From Sinorhizobium sp. 8-89 (lineage in GTDB: Bacteria; Pseudomonadota; Alphaproteobacteria; Rhizobiales; Rhizobiaceae): a stretch of 64,000 nucleotides of DNA. The stretch is taken from the NCBI RefSeq assembly GCF_030124325.1, contig NZ_JASKLR010000001.1, positions 460,200 through 524,199 of the forward strand. Direction: 5' to 3'. Numbering within the stretch: position 1 is the stretch's first letter; the number at the start of each line of letters is the position of its first letter. This document shows positions 50,317 to 58,965 of this stretch, piece by piece. The position numbers were made by a program, and so were the translations under genes. Under the pieces are notes generated by a model that was given only the letters and a program-made list of their open reading frames with translations, was not told the origin of the DNA and searched no databases.

Positions 50317-51369
50317 TTACCCTATGCCGAAGCCTCTCACGGGCTGGGCCGTGCTGCGATGGCCGATGGCCGGGCGAGCGTCCTGCTGACGAGGATCGGA
50401 GACACGGTTGTCGGCGAGATGGGCCTCATGGCGCACCCGCTCGGCGCCGCCATGACCATCCGCACGCAGCCAGGACTCCACCCGTTCGATGCTGGCTTTC
50501 CTCGCAACGGTCCCAATCAAGGCTGTAGCGCGAGTGCCGCCACCGAGCCTGTCGGAAAGATCGGGATAGAGCGCCTCGAGGAGAGCACCCATTTCACCGG
50601 CGGGGAAGTCGAGCGCAGAAAGCGCTGCGGCGAGCTGCTGGCCGGAAACGTCCAAGAGGATCCGCTCGGCAAGCGCGCGGCTCGACTGCAGTGCGTCGGC
50701 GAGAGCATTCGCGAAGAGAACCGCTTCGCCGTTGCGGGCAAATCGCGTGAGCAACGCCTGATGGAGTTCGTCGATCGGGCGAATGAGCGACGTGCCCTCC
50801 CGCGGTTCAGCCCGCACCAATGCCTTGATTTCCTCGCGCAGCTTGTCTTCGCGGGCGATGCGATCGGAGGGGGAGCTCTCCTCGGCCGGCGCCGATGCAA
50901 CTGCGGCGTTTGTTTCCGACTGATTCGCTCCCGTGCCGGACTGGGCGCTCGGATGCCCGGCCTGATGATGCTCGACCAGGGCATCGACTACCGAGGGCGA
51001 GAGACTTTCCCGGCGCGCGATTGCGCCGGCATGGGCCGGTCCTTGCCGGCGGATGATGGAAATCAGCACCCGATCGGAAATTGCCTTGGACCGGGTCAGG
51101 AAGGTAGCCGCGATGGAAATCGGCATGCTGCCGATCAGCAGGGCGACAGGCTCGGGCACATGCGCACACTGTGAAAGCGCGGCGGCCGCCTGACGACGGG
51201 CCTCGTTGCTGGAGGCAAGGAACAACGGTTCGAACAACTCGGCAAACTGCTTCATGTCCGACTTGCGCGGGATGCGAAGGCTCTCGAAGCCGGTGACGGT
51301 CGCCATCAGCACGACGTCCTTCAGTCGCCCCGTCTGCGGCCTTTCCAACTCACGAAACCGGTTCGTCAC
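50317..51369 (-). CDS. DUF2336 family protein
   Basis: A 350-residue cytosolic helical protein recognised as DUF2336 by its segments RKSDMKQFAELFEPLFLASSNEARRQAAAALSQC and ADALQSSRALAERILLDVSGQQLAAALSAL. A Ser/Ala/Gln-rich linker (about residues 145-180) separates two helical halves. Function is unknown. The GTG at 51369 has AAGGA six bases upstream and gives VTNRFRELERPQTG; the frame to 51435 is rejected. Confidence 0.82.
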   Translation of the reverse strand: MTNRFRELERPQTGRLKDVVLMATVTGFESLRIPRKSDMKQFAELFEPLFLASSNEARRQAAAALSQCAHVPEPVALLIGSMPISIAATFLTRSKAISDRVLISIIRRQGPAHAGAIARRESLSPSVVDALVEHHQAGHPSAQSGTGANQSETNAAVASAPAEESSPSDRIAREDKLREEIKALVRAEPREGTSLIRPIDELHQALLTRFARNGEAVLFANALADALQSSRALAERILLDVSGQQLAAALSALDFPAGEMGALLEALYPDLSDRLGGGTRATALIGTVARKASIERVESWLRADGHGGAERVRHEAHLADNRVSDPRQQDARPAIGHRSTAQPVRGFGIG

Positions 51370-51663
51370 AATTGATCCTTGCACGCAAAACACGATCGCC
51401 ATCGCCGATGGCCCGGAACGGCACACGTCATTCAAAATAGATCTAAAACGTTAGCGTAGCATTAACTATGGACGTTGGGGCTTTATTCAGGCTTGCGGCG
51501 CTGTGGTGGCGACGCGGAATTTTGCTCGATCCACAGAGGTGGCATTCCGGGGCCGCGTTCAGCCTTAAAAACTCCACATGCTCTTCTATTTGATCCGCAG
51601 ATCGGTGAAGGGCTGGTGCCCGCCGAAGGGGCCGAAGGTTGGCCTCGTATGGGAGATAGATCT

Positions 51664-52329
51664 GTGAAAAATGCGTTTTTTCGGGCGGCGGCTGTTTGTG
51701 CGCTCTTCCTCGTCCCCGCGGTTGCCCAAGCTGCGGGAGGCTTTGCCACCGCCAACGTCAACATGCGATCCGGGCCGAGCACACGCTATCCGGCCGTGAC
51801 CGTCATCCCCGCCGGCGAATCGGTGGAAATCCACGGCTGCCTGGCGGACCTACCCTGGTGCGATGTTTCGTTCTACGGCGGGCGTGGGTGGGTTGCCGGC
51901 CGATATGTGCAGGCCGTCTACCGCAGCAACAGGGTTTATCTGGAGCCGGAATACTATCGTCCCCTCGGGATCCCTACGGTCGTCTTTCAATTCGATCGCT
52001 ATTGGGATCGCAATTACCGGGGCCGCGACTTCTATCGTGACCGTGATCGCTGGCGCCGTGGTGCCGATTGGACCGAGGAAAGGGACCGGCGAGACTGGCA
52101 GCGGCAGCGTGCGTGGGATCGTCGCGAGTGGGAACGCGGGCAGGTGAGCGAGGAGCGCCGGGAATGGGACCGTGATCGCGACGATGCGCAATGGGACGAC
52201 GGGTTCGATGCGAATTATCGAGGCGTCCGCAGGCGCGAGGGCGAGCGCCAACTGCGCGACGCCGGACGCGATGAAATCAGAAGGGTTCCGGAGTGTGAGT
52301 TCAACGACGTCTCGTGTGAGAACGACTGA
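51664..52329 (+). CDS. Exported SH3-domain protein with Arg/Asp/Trp-rich tail
   Basis: A 221-residue secreted protein with a signal peptide (about 1-24, VKNAFFRAAAVCALFLVPAVAQAAGG). A bacterial SH3 domain follows (about 25-85, ATANVNMRSGPSTRYPAVTVIPAGESVEIHGC), then a region very rich in Arg, Asp and Trp (YWDRNYRGRDFYRDRDRWRR, DWQRQRAWDRREWERG). SH3b domains bind cell-wall peptides. The GTG at 51664 has GGGAG about eight bases upstream; an ATG at 51649 is possible. Confidence 0.82.
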   Translation: MKNAFFRAAAVCALFLVPAVAQAAGGFATANVNMRSGPSTRYPAVTVIPAGESVEIHGCLADLPWCDVSFYGGRGWVAGRYVQAVYRSNRVYLEPEYYRPLGIPTVVFQFDRYWDRNYRGRDFYRDRDRWRRGADWTEERDRRDWQRQRAWDRREWERGQVSEERREWDRDRDDAQWDDGFDANYRGVRRREGERQLRDAGRDEIRRVPECEFNDVSCEND

Positions 52330-52416
52330 GGTGCGCAGCCCTCCTGGCGATCGCGGGCGCGGCCGGAGGTCGGAGCGCGACATGCTGATAGAGAGAAGGT
52401 CTGACACGATTTGAAG

Positions 52417-52449
52417 GGGCGGGGCGGAAATTGCCGCCCCGCCCTTTTT
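52417..52449 (+). terminator. Rho-independent terminator of the SH3-domain gene
   Basis: GGGCGGGGCGG (52417-52427) pairs perfectly with CCGCCCCGCCC (52434-52444) and is followed by TTTTT. It is the strongest terminator in the window and ends transcription 88 bp after the stop at 52329. Confidence 0.95.
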
Positions 52450-52477
52450 GTTCGCTCTATTTGCGTTGCCCCGGGCG

Positions 52478-52503
52478 GGAACCAAATCCAGTTTCGGCGC
52501 GTT
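52478..52503 (+). promoter_or_regulatory. EcfG/RpoE2-type general stress promoter
   Basis: GGAAC (52478-52482), then exactly 17 bp, then CGTT (52500-52503). This matches the consensus of the alphaproteobacterial general-stress sigma factor EcfG (RpoE2 in S. meliloti): GGAAC-N16/17-CGTT. The predicted start is near 52510, ahead of the ATG at 52533. Confidence 0.8.
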
Positions 52504-52532
52504 GACATCGCGCGAAGATAAGGAGCGACGAA

Positions 52533-52817
52533 ATGGCGGAGAAGAAGTTGGCAGCCGTCGGGGCGGAAGCGGATGCTGAAGCGCGCACTGCGGTTGCGCA
52601 GGCGGAATTGGAGGCGCAGATCGCAGACCTCAGAACCGAGATTGCTCGGCTGTCGGAGTCGGTTTCGGCAATCGGCACCGGTGCCAGGGCGGTCGTGCAG
52701 GGAGAAGCAGAGTTGATGACGGAGCGCGTGCGGGAACGCGTCCGCGAGGAACCGATCTCGACCCTGCTGACGGTCGCGGGCGTTGCCTTCCTGTTCGGAG
52801 TGCTCGCAAGGCGCTGA
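52533..52817 (+). CDS. DUF883/ElaB-like small membrane-anchored protein
   Basis: A 94-residue protein with a long Ala/Glu-rich helical region (residues 10-60, predicted coiled coil: AEADAEARTAVAQAELEAQI) and a single C-terminal transmembrane segment (ISTLLTVAGVAFLFGVLARR). This layout matches DUF883/YqjD-ElaB proteins, which in E. coli are stationary-phase proteins that tether ribosomes to the inner membrane. Here the glycine-rich zipper is weak. An EcfG-type promoter directly upstream suggests general stress induction. Confidence 0.85.
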   Translation: MAEKKLAAVGAEADAEARTAVAQAELEAQIADLRTEIARLSESVSAIGTGARAVVQGEAELMTERVRERVREEPISTLLTVAGVAFLFGVLARR

Positions 52818-53143
52818 CCACAATTCCCAGACATACCTGTATGCAAGTCGACTATCGGCACGGGCACGTGTGCCGTCACAGGAATAGAGCACCGAAAAGG
52901 GGCGGAGCACGATGAGTTTAAGATAGTGTTAACTAGGCTATGGCTCAATCGGGATGGACCGGCTATCATCGGTTTGGCATCTGATATGAACCGAAACAAC
53001 GTCCGGGTAACCGGAAGAAGGAGCAGATGAGAAGGGCGCGTCTGTCCAGGGAACTCAGCCTTTGGAAAATGCGTCAGCCCCACGGCGGGCAGGGTGAAAT
53101 CGGTACGGTAGTTCATCCGTCTCATGGAAATACGGAGACGAGC

Positions 53144-53314
53144 ATGGCAGACGTAATCAGAATGCAGGATCGCAAGGTCCAAAGGCCGCGAAGGCCGCCT
53201 GTGAAGTCGGGCAGCGCCACTGTGCTGTTGTTTACAGGTATCCGCTACGAGCGTCTCGACGGTCGCGGACCACAGCCTAACGCACCGGCAGGACGGCGGA
53301 TCAAGAAGCAGTAG
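53144..53314 (+). CDS. Small basic protein of unknown function
   Basis: A 56-residue basic protein starting MADVIRMQDRKVQRPRRPPV, with a hydrophobic strand in the middle (ATVLLFTGIRYERLD). ACGGAGA lies upstream of the ATG at 53144; the longer frame from 53027 is less likely because its first 39 codons show no such site. Similar short proteins occur in Rhizobiaceae. A near-consensus GGAAC-N17-CGTC lies at 53050-53075. The 326-bp gap before it (52818-53143) shows no other gene. Confidence 0.65.
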   Translation: MADVIRMQDRKVQRPRRPPVKSGSATVLLFTGIRYERLDGRGPQPNAPAGRRIKKQ

Positions 53315-53524
53315 TTCATTGCGGCGTGCGGCATTGCCGCCCGCGCGGGTGCAGCCGCGTGAGCAAAGTCGTCACCTCAAAACCCGGTATGCCGGGCACC
53401 TCCACCAAACTTTGAGACCAGACCGCGATCCGAAAAGCCTCGGGTCGAGGCCGGACGCTCTGGCTTTGCGGAGCTCGTTTGCTTTCATTGAACAGTGAGA
53501 TGACCTAACGCATTGAAAATACGT

Positions 53525-53560
53525 AATTGTGGACAGAAAACCGTTACATACTTTTCCTGG
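53525..53560. repeat. Partial copy of the second palindromic repeat
   Basis: TGGACAGAAAACCGTTACAT and ACTTTTCCTGG correspond to the spacer and right arm of the element at 23126-23166. It lies at the 3' end of the minus-strand DUF1254 gene in the 248-bp gap 53315-53562. Confidence 0.6.
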
Positions 53561-53562
53561 CC

Positions 53563-54108
53563 CTAGCGCCGGAACGGCTCGCAGCTCGACTCTGTCAGAA
53601 AATTGTGTACCTGTTCCTCGAAGCTCTCGAGCGGGGCCAGGGCTCGCAGAACAGCATAGCCTTCGTCGTCCTTCATCTCGATCATGATAGATTGAGCCAG
53701 CGTCTCCGGCGGCGACTTGCGCAATTCGACAAGCTGGATAGGTGTGGCGACGACCAGATCGAGACTGCCGTTGACAGCGGTATGATCGTTCATGCTGAAC
53801 ACCTCGTTCGAGCTGCTGTCGAAGACCGAGAGCGACCAGAACGGCACCGCGCCGCGGGCGATGAAACGCGCCGGCGCCTCCGCAATCGAAAAGCTGCAGA
53901 CGGCAGTCCGCAGATAGGGATCACTGTTGTCGAGCCCGGTTACCCCCGGCTCCGCCGTCAGTGGAAAGAAACTGTCCATCTCGAGGAGGCCGAGCACGCG
54001 CGTATAGGCGTCCCGGCCGGTGAATTGCGGCAGGGCGAGCACGATCACGATATGCAGCAGCGCCGCACCAAACAGCCCGACGAGAACGGCGAACAGCGTG
54101 CTACGCAT
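53563..54108 (-). CDS. DUF1254-domain periplasmic/membrane protein
   Basis: A 181-residue protein with one N-terminal transmembrane or signal helix (MRSTLFAVLVGLFGAALLHIVIVLA). It is followed by the DUF1254 core (PFWSLSVFDSSSNEVFSMNDHTAVNGSLDLVV) and a C-terminal two-Cys region. It overlaps the upstream DUF1214 gene by 8 bp. In many bacteria DUF1254 and DUF1214 are parts of one protein; here they are two adjacent genes. Function is unknown. Confidence 0.82.
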   Translation of the reverse strand: MRSTLFAVLVGLFGAALLHIVIVLALPQFTGRDAYTRVLGLLEMDSFFPLTAEPGVTGLDNSDPYLRTAVCSFSIAEAPARFIARGAVPFWSLSVFDSSSNEVFSMNDHTAVNGSLDLVVATPIQLVELRKSPPETLAQSIMIEMKDDEGYAVLRALAPLESFEEQVHNFLTESSCEPFRR

Positions 54109-54688
54109 TTTCACATCCCGTCTTGACGATCTTCGGCATCGCAAGATCGATCAACCCGGACGAGCCGGCCGTCGGTGTATCGAGCAGCGTCAACACGAGT
54201 TTAAAACTGCCGCGGTGGCGGATCGCGAGCCAATTTCCCGGGTGAGCGACCGGCGAAGCGTGAACGACGAAACTGCTGTCTTCAGCGCGCAGCACAGTCC
54301 AGGAGTTTACTGCCGAAGGCAGATCCGGGCCGGGTTGCAAGGTTGCCCCTTCGGACGTCGTCGCATAGAGGCTCCAGAAACGGGCAGGCGGCGTGATGCC
54401 CGAGATATCGTAAGAGCAGTTGGCCGACAGGCGGGCGCCGCTGTCGTCGGTTGCAGCAGTGAAGATAAGCCCTTCTGCGCCGCCAAAGAGCAGCTCGCCG
54501 GCCCGGGCGCGGTGCGCCTTTGCGTAGGGGTCCGCCGAGGCGGTCTGCGCCTCGGGGAATGCGACCCAGGGACCGATTGCAATCGAACCGAAGCCGACGG
54601 TCGCCTTCAGCGCCCAGACAGCCGAGGTGATCCCGCCGCCAAAGGCGACGATCAGAGCAAGAGCGACAAGGAGGGGGATGCGAAACAA
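54101..54688 (-). CDS. DUF1214-domain protein
   Basis: A 195-residue protein with an N-terminal membrane helix (RIPLLVALALIVAFGGGITSAVWAL). The DUF1214 core is SCAN-like ANCSYDISGITPPARFWSLYATTSEG and VHASPVAHPGNWLAIRHRGSFKLVLTLLDTP. Two cysteines are present (ANCSYD and KTGCENA at the very C terminus). It is translationally coupled to the DUF1254 gene downstream. The pair likely forms a complex at the membrane. Confidence 0.83.
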   Translation of the reverse strand: MFRIPLLVALALIVAFGGGITSAVWALKATVGFGSIAIGPWVAFPEAQTASADPYAKAHRARAGELLFGGAEGLIFTAATDDSGARLSANCSYDISGITPPARFWSLYATTSEGATLQPGPDLPSAVNSWTVLRAEDSSFVVHASPVAHPGNWLAIRHRGSFKLVLTLLDTPTAGSSGLIDLAMPKIVKTGCENA

Positions 54689-54770
54689 GGAGCGGCTCTA
54701 TTCTCGTTTGCCTGGCAATTTGCGAAAGCATGATCTTCATTCGTCAAGGAACGAATTTGTAGCCGCAAAG

Positions 54771-56978
54771 TCAATGGTTTGTGGCATTCGTCGTGATGCG
54801 GTTCGGAGGATTGTCCATTGGCGTCTCAAGGACTGCGACCCTGCGGGAGCTCTTCTCGGGCGCTTTGAGCGGGGAGGCTTTTTCGAACGTCGCGCCGATC
54901 GCTTTCAATAGCCTGGTCACCTCGGCGGAGAGAGAGCGAGGGCGAACAAGCGGCGGAAGTGCATTTTCATCGGGCTTGGCATCCGCCACCGCTTCCGGCT
55001 CCTTGGCCGCGTCGGGAAGCGGGTTGTCGATGCCGGGTATCGCGCGATGCTCGATGCCCTGTTCGGCATAATCCATCAGCCGTTTGAAGGTCATGGCCGG
55101 CAGGGAGCCGCCTGTCATCTCGTTGGTCGACGTATAGTCGTCATTGCCGAACCAGACAGCGGTCGTGTAGTCGCCGGTGAAACCGATGAACCAGGCATCG
55201 CGATAGGCCTGCGTGGTCCCGGTTTTTCCGCCGGTGACGATGCCGTTGTCGAGGGCCGCCCGCCGTGCGGTGCCCATCACTGGAATCTGGGTGAGAATAC
55301 GATTCATCGACGAGATCGCTTGCTCGCTCAAGACCCGTCGCGCCGGCGGTGCATCACGGCCGAAATCATAAAGAATGTCGCCGTCATAGTTGAGAATCTG
55401 GCTGATGCCGTGACGTCGCGACTGCAGGCCGCCCGCAGGAAAGACAGCGTAGGCGGTCGCCTGGTCGAGCACGGTCACTTCCGAGGTGCCGAGCGGCATC
55501 GTCTTGTCGGTGCGGATAGGTGTTTCGACACCCATCCTCTTCGCGGTGGCGGCGATGATCTCGGTGCCGAGCTTGTCCTTGGCCAGGCGGACAGGCACGG
55601 TGTTGATTGATCTCGCGAGCGCGTTCATCAAGGTGATCCGGCCGGCATACTTGCGGGCGTAGTTCTGCGGCGACCAGCCGCGCCACGTGATTGGCGCGTC
55701 GACGACCACCGTCTCCGGCGTCATCCCCTTTTCCATCGCCGCGGCGTAGGTATAGACCTTGAAGGAGGAGCCCGGCTGCCGCAGTGCCCGGGTTGCGCGA
55801 TTGAACTGGCTTTCGCCATAGTCGCGGCCGCCGACCATGGCACGTACGGCACCGCCGTTTTCCACCATGACGAGGGCGCCCTGCTTCACATTGTAGCTTT
55901 CGCCATACTGCCGAAGACTCGACTCGACCGAATCCTCGGCTGCGTGTTGCAGACCCATGTCGATCGTCGTGCGCACGATAAGCGAGTGCTGCGCGAATGG
56001 CGCGGCAATACGCTGCACTTCGTCAAAAGCCCAGTCGAGGAAGAAGTCGGGAGCCTTCACCTGGGCGCGGTCGACCACCGTTGCAGGCGTGAGGCGGGCG
56101 GCAATCACCTGGCCCTCGGTCATCAGGCCGCCCTGGACCATGTTGGTGAGAACCTCGTTGGCGCGGCCGCGTGCTGCCGGCAGGTTCACATGCGGCGCAT
56201 AGCGGGCCGGCGCCTTGAAGAGACCGGCAAGCATCGCGGATTCGGCGAGATTGACATCGGTGATTGCCTTGCCGAAATAGAACTGCGCGGCCGCCGCTGC
56301 TCCGAAAGTGCCGCCGCCCATATAGGCGCGGTCGAGGTAGAGGCGCAGAATTTCCTTCTTTGAAAGGTTGCATTCCAGCCAGACGGCGAGGAAGGCCTCC
56401 TTGATCTTGCGCTCGATCGTGCGTTCGTTCGACAGGAACAGGTTCTTGGCAAGCTGCTGGGTAAGTGTCGAGCCGCCCTGGACCACGCCGCCTGCCCGGG
56501 CGTTCTCGGTCATGGCTCGTGCCAGGCCGAGAAAATCGATGCCCCAATGATCGAAGAAACGCCGATCCTCGGTGGCGAGAACGGCCTTGATAAGATGATC
56601 CGGCAGTTCGTCGATCGGAACAGAGTCCTCATGGATGATGCCGCGGTGGCCGATCTCACTGCCGTAGCGGTCGAGGAAGGTAACGGCAAAGTCGCTTTGG
56701 GCGCGCCAATTGCCTTTGGTTTCCTCGAAAGCCGGCAAGGCCAAGGCCAGCATCAGCACGGAACCCGCCGTCCCCCACGTCGCCGTTTCGCCGAGCACTT
56801 CGAAAAGTGCCCTTTTCCAGCCGCGCATGCGAAAGCGCCGGAAGAAGATGGTCGTTTCTTCCCACCATTCGGCCAGCCGGAATCCGGCATTCCACACCGT
56901 CGAGTCGATCCAGGAATCGATTCTGAGAAAGATGTGTCGCCTCTTCGGCCGGTTGTCCTCTTTCCTCGGTTCCTGCAC
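54771..56978 (-). CDS. Class A penicillin-binding protein (PBP1a/1c-like)
   Basis: A 735-residue bifunctional murein synthase. After a short cytosolic part and one membrane helix comes the glycosyltransferase domain ([17 protein letters not shown], then [17 protein letters not shown] and [10 protein letters not shown]). The transpeptidase domain follows with SSFK ([17 protein letters not shown]), SIN ([10 protein letters not shown]) and KTGTT. The C-terminal 90 residues are Pro/Lys/Ala-rich and probably disordered. The GTG at 56978 gives [15 protein letters not shown]; the ATG at 57050 is the alternative, but the extra residues look non-coding and its upstream region is a hairpin (57058-57079). 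Confidence 0.92.
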   Translation of the reverse strand: MQEPRKEDNRPKRRHIFLRIDSWIDSTVWNAGFRLAEWWEETTIFFRRFRMRGWKRALFEVLGETATWGTAGSVLMLALALPAFEETKGNWRAQSDFAVTFLDRYGSEIGHRGIIHEDSVPIDELPDHLIKAVLATEDRRFFDHWGIDFLGLARAMTENARAGGVVQGGSTLTQQLAKNLFLSNERTIERKIKEAFLAVWLECNLSKKEILRLYLDRAYMGGGTFGAAAAAQFYFGKAITDVNLAESAMLAGLFKAPARYAPHVNLPAARGRANEVLTNMVQGGLMTEGQVIAARLTPATVVDRAQVKAPDFFLDWAFDEVQRIAAPFAQHSLIVRTTIDMGLQHAAEDSVESSLRQYGESYNVKQGALVMVENGGAVRAMVGGRDYGESQFNRATRALRQPGSSFKVYTYAAAMEKGMTPETVVVDAPITWRGWSPQNYARKYAGRITLMNALARSINTVPVRLAKDKLGTEIIAATAKRMGVETPIRTDKTMPLGTSEVTVLDQATAYAVFPAGGLQSRRHGISQILNYDGDILYDFGRDAPPARRVLSEQAISSMNRILTQIPVMGTARRAALDNGIVTGGKTGTTQAYRDAWFIGFTGDYTTAVWFGNDDYTSTNEMTGGSLPAMTFKRLMDYAEQGIEHRAIPGIDNPLPDAAKEPEAVADAKPDENALPPLVRPRSLSAEVTRLLKAIGATFEKASPLKAPEKSSRRVAVLETPMDNPPNRITTNATNH

Positions 56979-57128
56979 GGCGTTCTTGTCCCGAAGGTTG
57001 ACTGCCCCACAACGATATTTGCACGGGGCGAATTTCCAATCTACTTGCATATCGCGCTGCCGGCCTTAAAAAACCGGCAATTTTCTGTAAATGTTCCATG
57101 TCGGCATGGGAACAGACGAAAGTGTGAC

Positions 57129-57599
57129 ATGATGGGCGAAATGCCTTTCTGGAAAACCAAAAGCCTTGAAGAAATGAGCAATGCCGAGTGGGAAAGCCTC
57201 TGCGACGGCTGTGGGCTCTGTTGTCTGAACAAGCTCGAGGATTGGGATACGGGCGAGATCGCCTGGACGTCGATTCGGTGTACGCTGCTCGACGGGGGAA
57301 GCTGTCGTTGCAAGGATTACGACAACCGGCAGGCGACCGTACCGGATTGCATCCAGCTGACACCGAAGGTTGTGCATGAGATCTCATGGCTGCCGCCGAC
57401 CTGCGCCTATCGACTGATCGGCGAGGGGAGGGATCTCTACTGGTGGCATCCGCTCGTTTCCGGCGACCCGGAAACCGTACATGCGGCAGGAATATCCGTA
57501 CGCGGGCGCACTGTCGCGGAAGACGGCATCGATGTTGAAGATTACGAAGACTACCTGGTTACATGGCCGCTGGAAGTGGGACTGGAAACCGCCCGCTGA
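57129..57599 (+). CDS. YcgN/UPF0260 family cysteine-rich protein
   Basis: A 156-residue protein of the YkgJ/YcgN family with an N-terminal cysteine cluster ([16 protein letters not shown]) and further cysteines ([33 protein letters not shown]), likely binding metal. The rest is conserved ([28 protein letters not shown]). Function is unknown. It is divergent from the penicillin-binding protein gene. The ATG at 57129 (or 57132) is taken; the frame from 56547 runs antisense through that gene. Confidence 0.9.
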   Translation: MMGEMPFWKTKSLEEMSNAEWESLCDGCGLCCLNKLEDWDTGEIAWTSIRCTLLDGGSCRCKDYDNRQATVPDCIQLTPKVVHEISWLPPTCAYRLIGEGRDLYWWHPLVSGDPETVHAAGISVRGRTVAEDGIDVEDYEDYLVTWPLEVGLETAR

Positions 57600-57700
57600 A
57601 GAAACTCGCGATGACGGTGTTCCGTCCGGAATTGATTAGTTTCAAAGAGTTGGCGCCAAGAGTTGTTACTCAGGCGGAGGCGGCGCAGAATGCGGTCCTA

Positions 57701-58036
57701 TCAAATGCCGCCGTTTTTCTTCACGAGGCTCTTCGGTGCGACGTTGCGCCACGCGGTTTCCATGGACTGCCGGATAAGCTCCTCGTCAGCGTCGACGAAA
57801 TAGAACGACGTCCACCCGCGCTCTCCCCAGCCGCCCGGGACCGCGGCGCAAACTCCGGGCTCCATTTCCAATAACATGCGCTGCTGATCGGGCGTGAACT
57901 TGAAGACCGCGCGACCCGCCTCCGGCAGGGACATGAAAATCCGCTTGCCCACGCGAAAATCCCGCGTTCCGAAATGGGCATTCTCTTGCGTTCCCGGCAG
58001 ACTGAGCGCCAGCTTTTCGATCTCTTCGGTCAGCAT
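57701..58036 (-). CDS. MmcQ/YjbR family DNA-binding-like protein (DUF419)
   Basis: A 111-residue protein with the MmcQ/YjbR fold signature: an N-terminal helix (TEEIEKLALSLPGTQENAHFGTRDFRVGKRIFMSL), a beta-sheet (GRAVFKFTPDQQRMLLEMEPGV) and GWGERGWTSFYF near the C terminus. Members resemble CyaY and double-wing DNA-binding folds; function is not settled. It appears monocistronic. Confidence 0.9.
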   Translation of the reverse strand: MLTEEIEKLALSLPGTQENAHFGTRDFRVGKRIFMSLPEAGRAVFKFTPDQQRMLLEMEPGVCAAVPGGWGERGWTSFYFVDADEELIRQSMETAWRNVAPKSLVKKNGGI

Positions 58037-58174
58037 GGTGGAAGAGTAGCATGGAATTGCGGATTGACAAAAAGGCCGCGACGGCTCTGTTGTCGATGCC
58101 AGGAAGCGTTCGGCCGCCGTTTTTCAAAGGTGGCACCGCTGGACGAACGGCATTCGCCTCAGCGGTGCAGGGCA

Positions 58175-58315
58175 TCATTCTGCAGGCGGAACGGGCTTTG
58201 GTGCAGGTTCGCCAACCGTGCGCATCTCGCGCCACTCGTTCTCGAAGCGATCGAGAAGCGATTGCGGAATCCTGGATTGCGGTGGTGCGGGCTGTTTGTT
58301 CGCGAACGTCTGCAT
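58175..58315 (-). CDS. Small 46-residue protein
   Basis: A 47-codon ORF including the stop, with AGGAGA five bases upstream of the ATG at 58315. It encodes MQTFANKQPAPPQSRIPQSL, a helical core LLDRFENEWREMRT, and a Pro-rich tail ending in PVPPAE. Codon use (GC-rich third positions) fits the genome, and the ribosome binding site and composition make it look real. No longer frame in the region has such support. Small acidic-helical proteins of this kind occur in rhizobia. Function is unknown. Confidence 0.65.
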   Translation of the reverse strand: MQTFANKQPAPPQSRIPQSLLDRFENEWREMRTVGEPAPKPVPPAE

Positions 58316-58387
58316 CCGTTTCTCCTGGTTCGTGACGGTTCAAGGATGCAAAACCATTTCACATCATAAATGCGATGTAAATCAGTG

Positions 58388-58404
58388 GTTTAAATCATTT
58401 AAAC
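58388..58404. repeat. AT-rich palindrome GTTTAAAT-C-ATTTAAAC
   Basis: A perfect 8+1+8 inverted repeat in the AT-rich stretch 58365-58430, upstream of the small gene at 58175 (minus) and about 560 bp from feuN. A further TTTAAATCGATT lies at 58418-58429. It could be an operator for an AT-preferring regulator or a promoter region of the divergent genes. The remainder of the 650-bp gap (58316-58965) shows a mosaic-repeat fragment at 58712 and no gene. Confidence 0.6.
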
Positions 58405-58711
58405 GATTGAAAAATCTTTAAATCGATTAATCTCCGGCTGATCCACAAATTTGTCCTGGCAGCCTTCGGTGAAGAATCGCCGCGTTAAAGCTGGCGTGGG
58501 CACGGGAAAATGACGTTTTTCAGGTCCACGACCATGACGCGGATTCACGTTCGCATTCGCTGACGCAACTTCTGAAAGATTGGACTCAATTCGTGAAAAA
58601 ACTTTCGTAAGCGACTCAGAAGAATCGCGAATCCACGACTGCTAAAGCGCAGTGTTCCTGCCCTTTCGAATGAGGGGGGCACGGTTCAGTCGCGATTCAT
58701 GTTGCTGCCGT

Positions 58712-58749
58712 GTGCTTTGCGCGTCCGACAGGACGCGCGGCGCTGTAAC
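58712..58749 (+). repeat. Fragment of the mosaic repeat, copy F
   Basis: GTGCTTTGCGCGTCC-GACA-GGACGCGCGGCGCTGTAAC keeps only the terminal hairpin module of the mosaic repeat, with an 8-bp perfect stem. Confidence 0.7.
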
Positions 58750-58965
58750 ATTCGCCCGGCAGGCCTTAAAAAACACTGAGTGCGACAATCGGCGAAAGCG
58801 GCCCCGGTCACGCCGGGCAATCTTTCGTGGCCGGAGGAATCGCTGCAATCTATGGTCGTTTTTCTGGTGTATGCTGCACGGCCTCAGCATCCGACATTCA
58901 TTTGCCATTCAGCCTGTATCGGTTAATGATTTTGCCATGATGCTTCCCAAGTCGAAAGTGCGTTC

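Noticed and set aside
58051..58335. A 94-codon plus-strand frame
   Set aside because: It lacks a ribosome binding site, and the opposite strand carries a small ORF with a better one.
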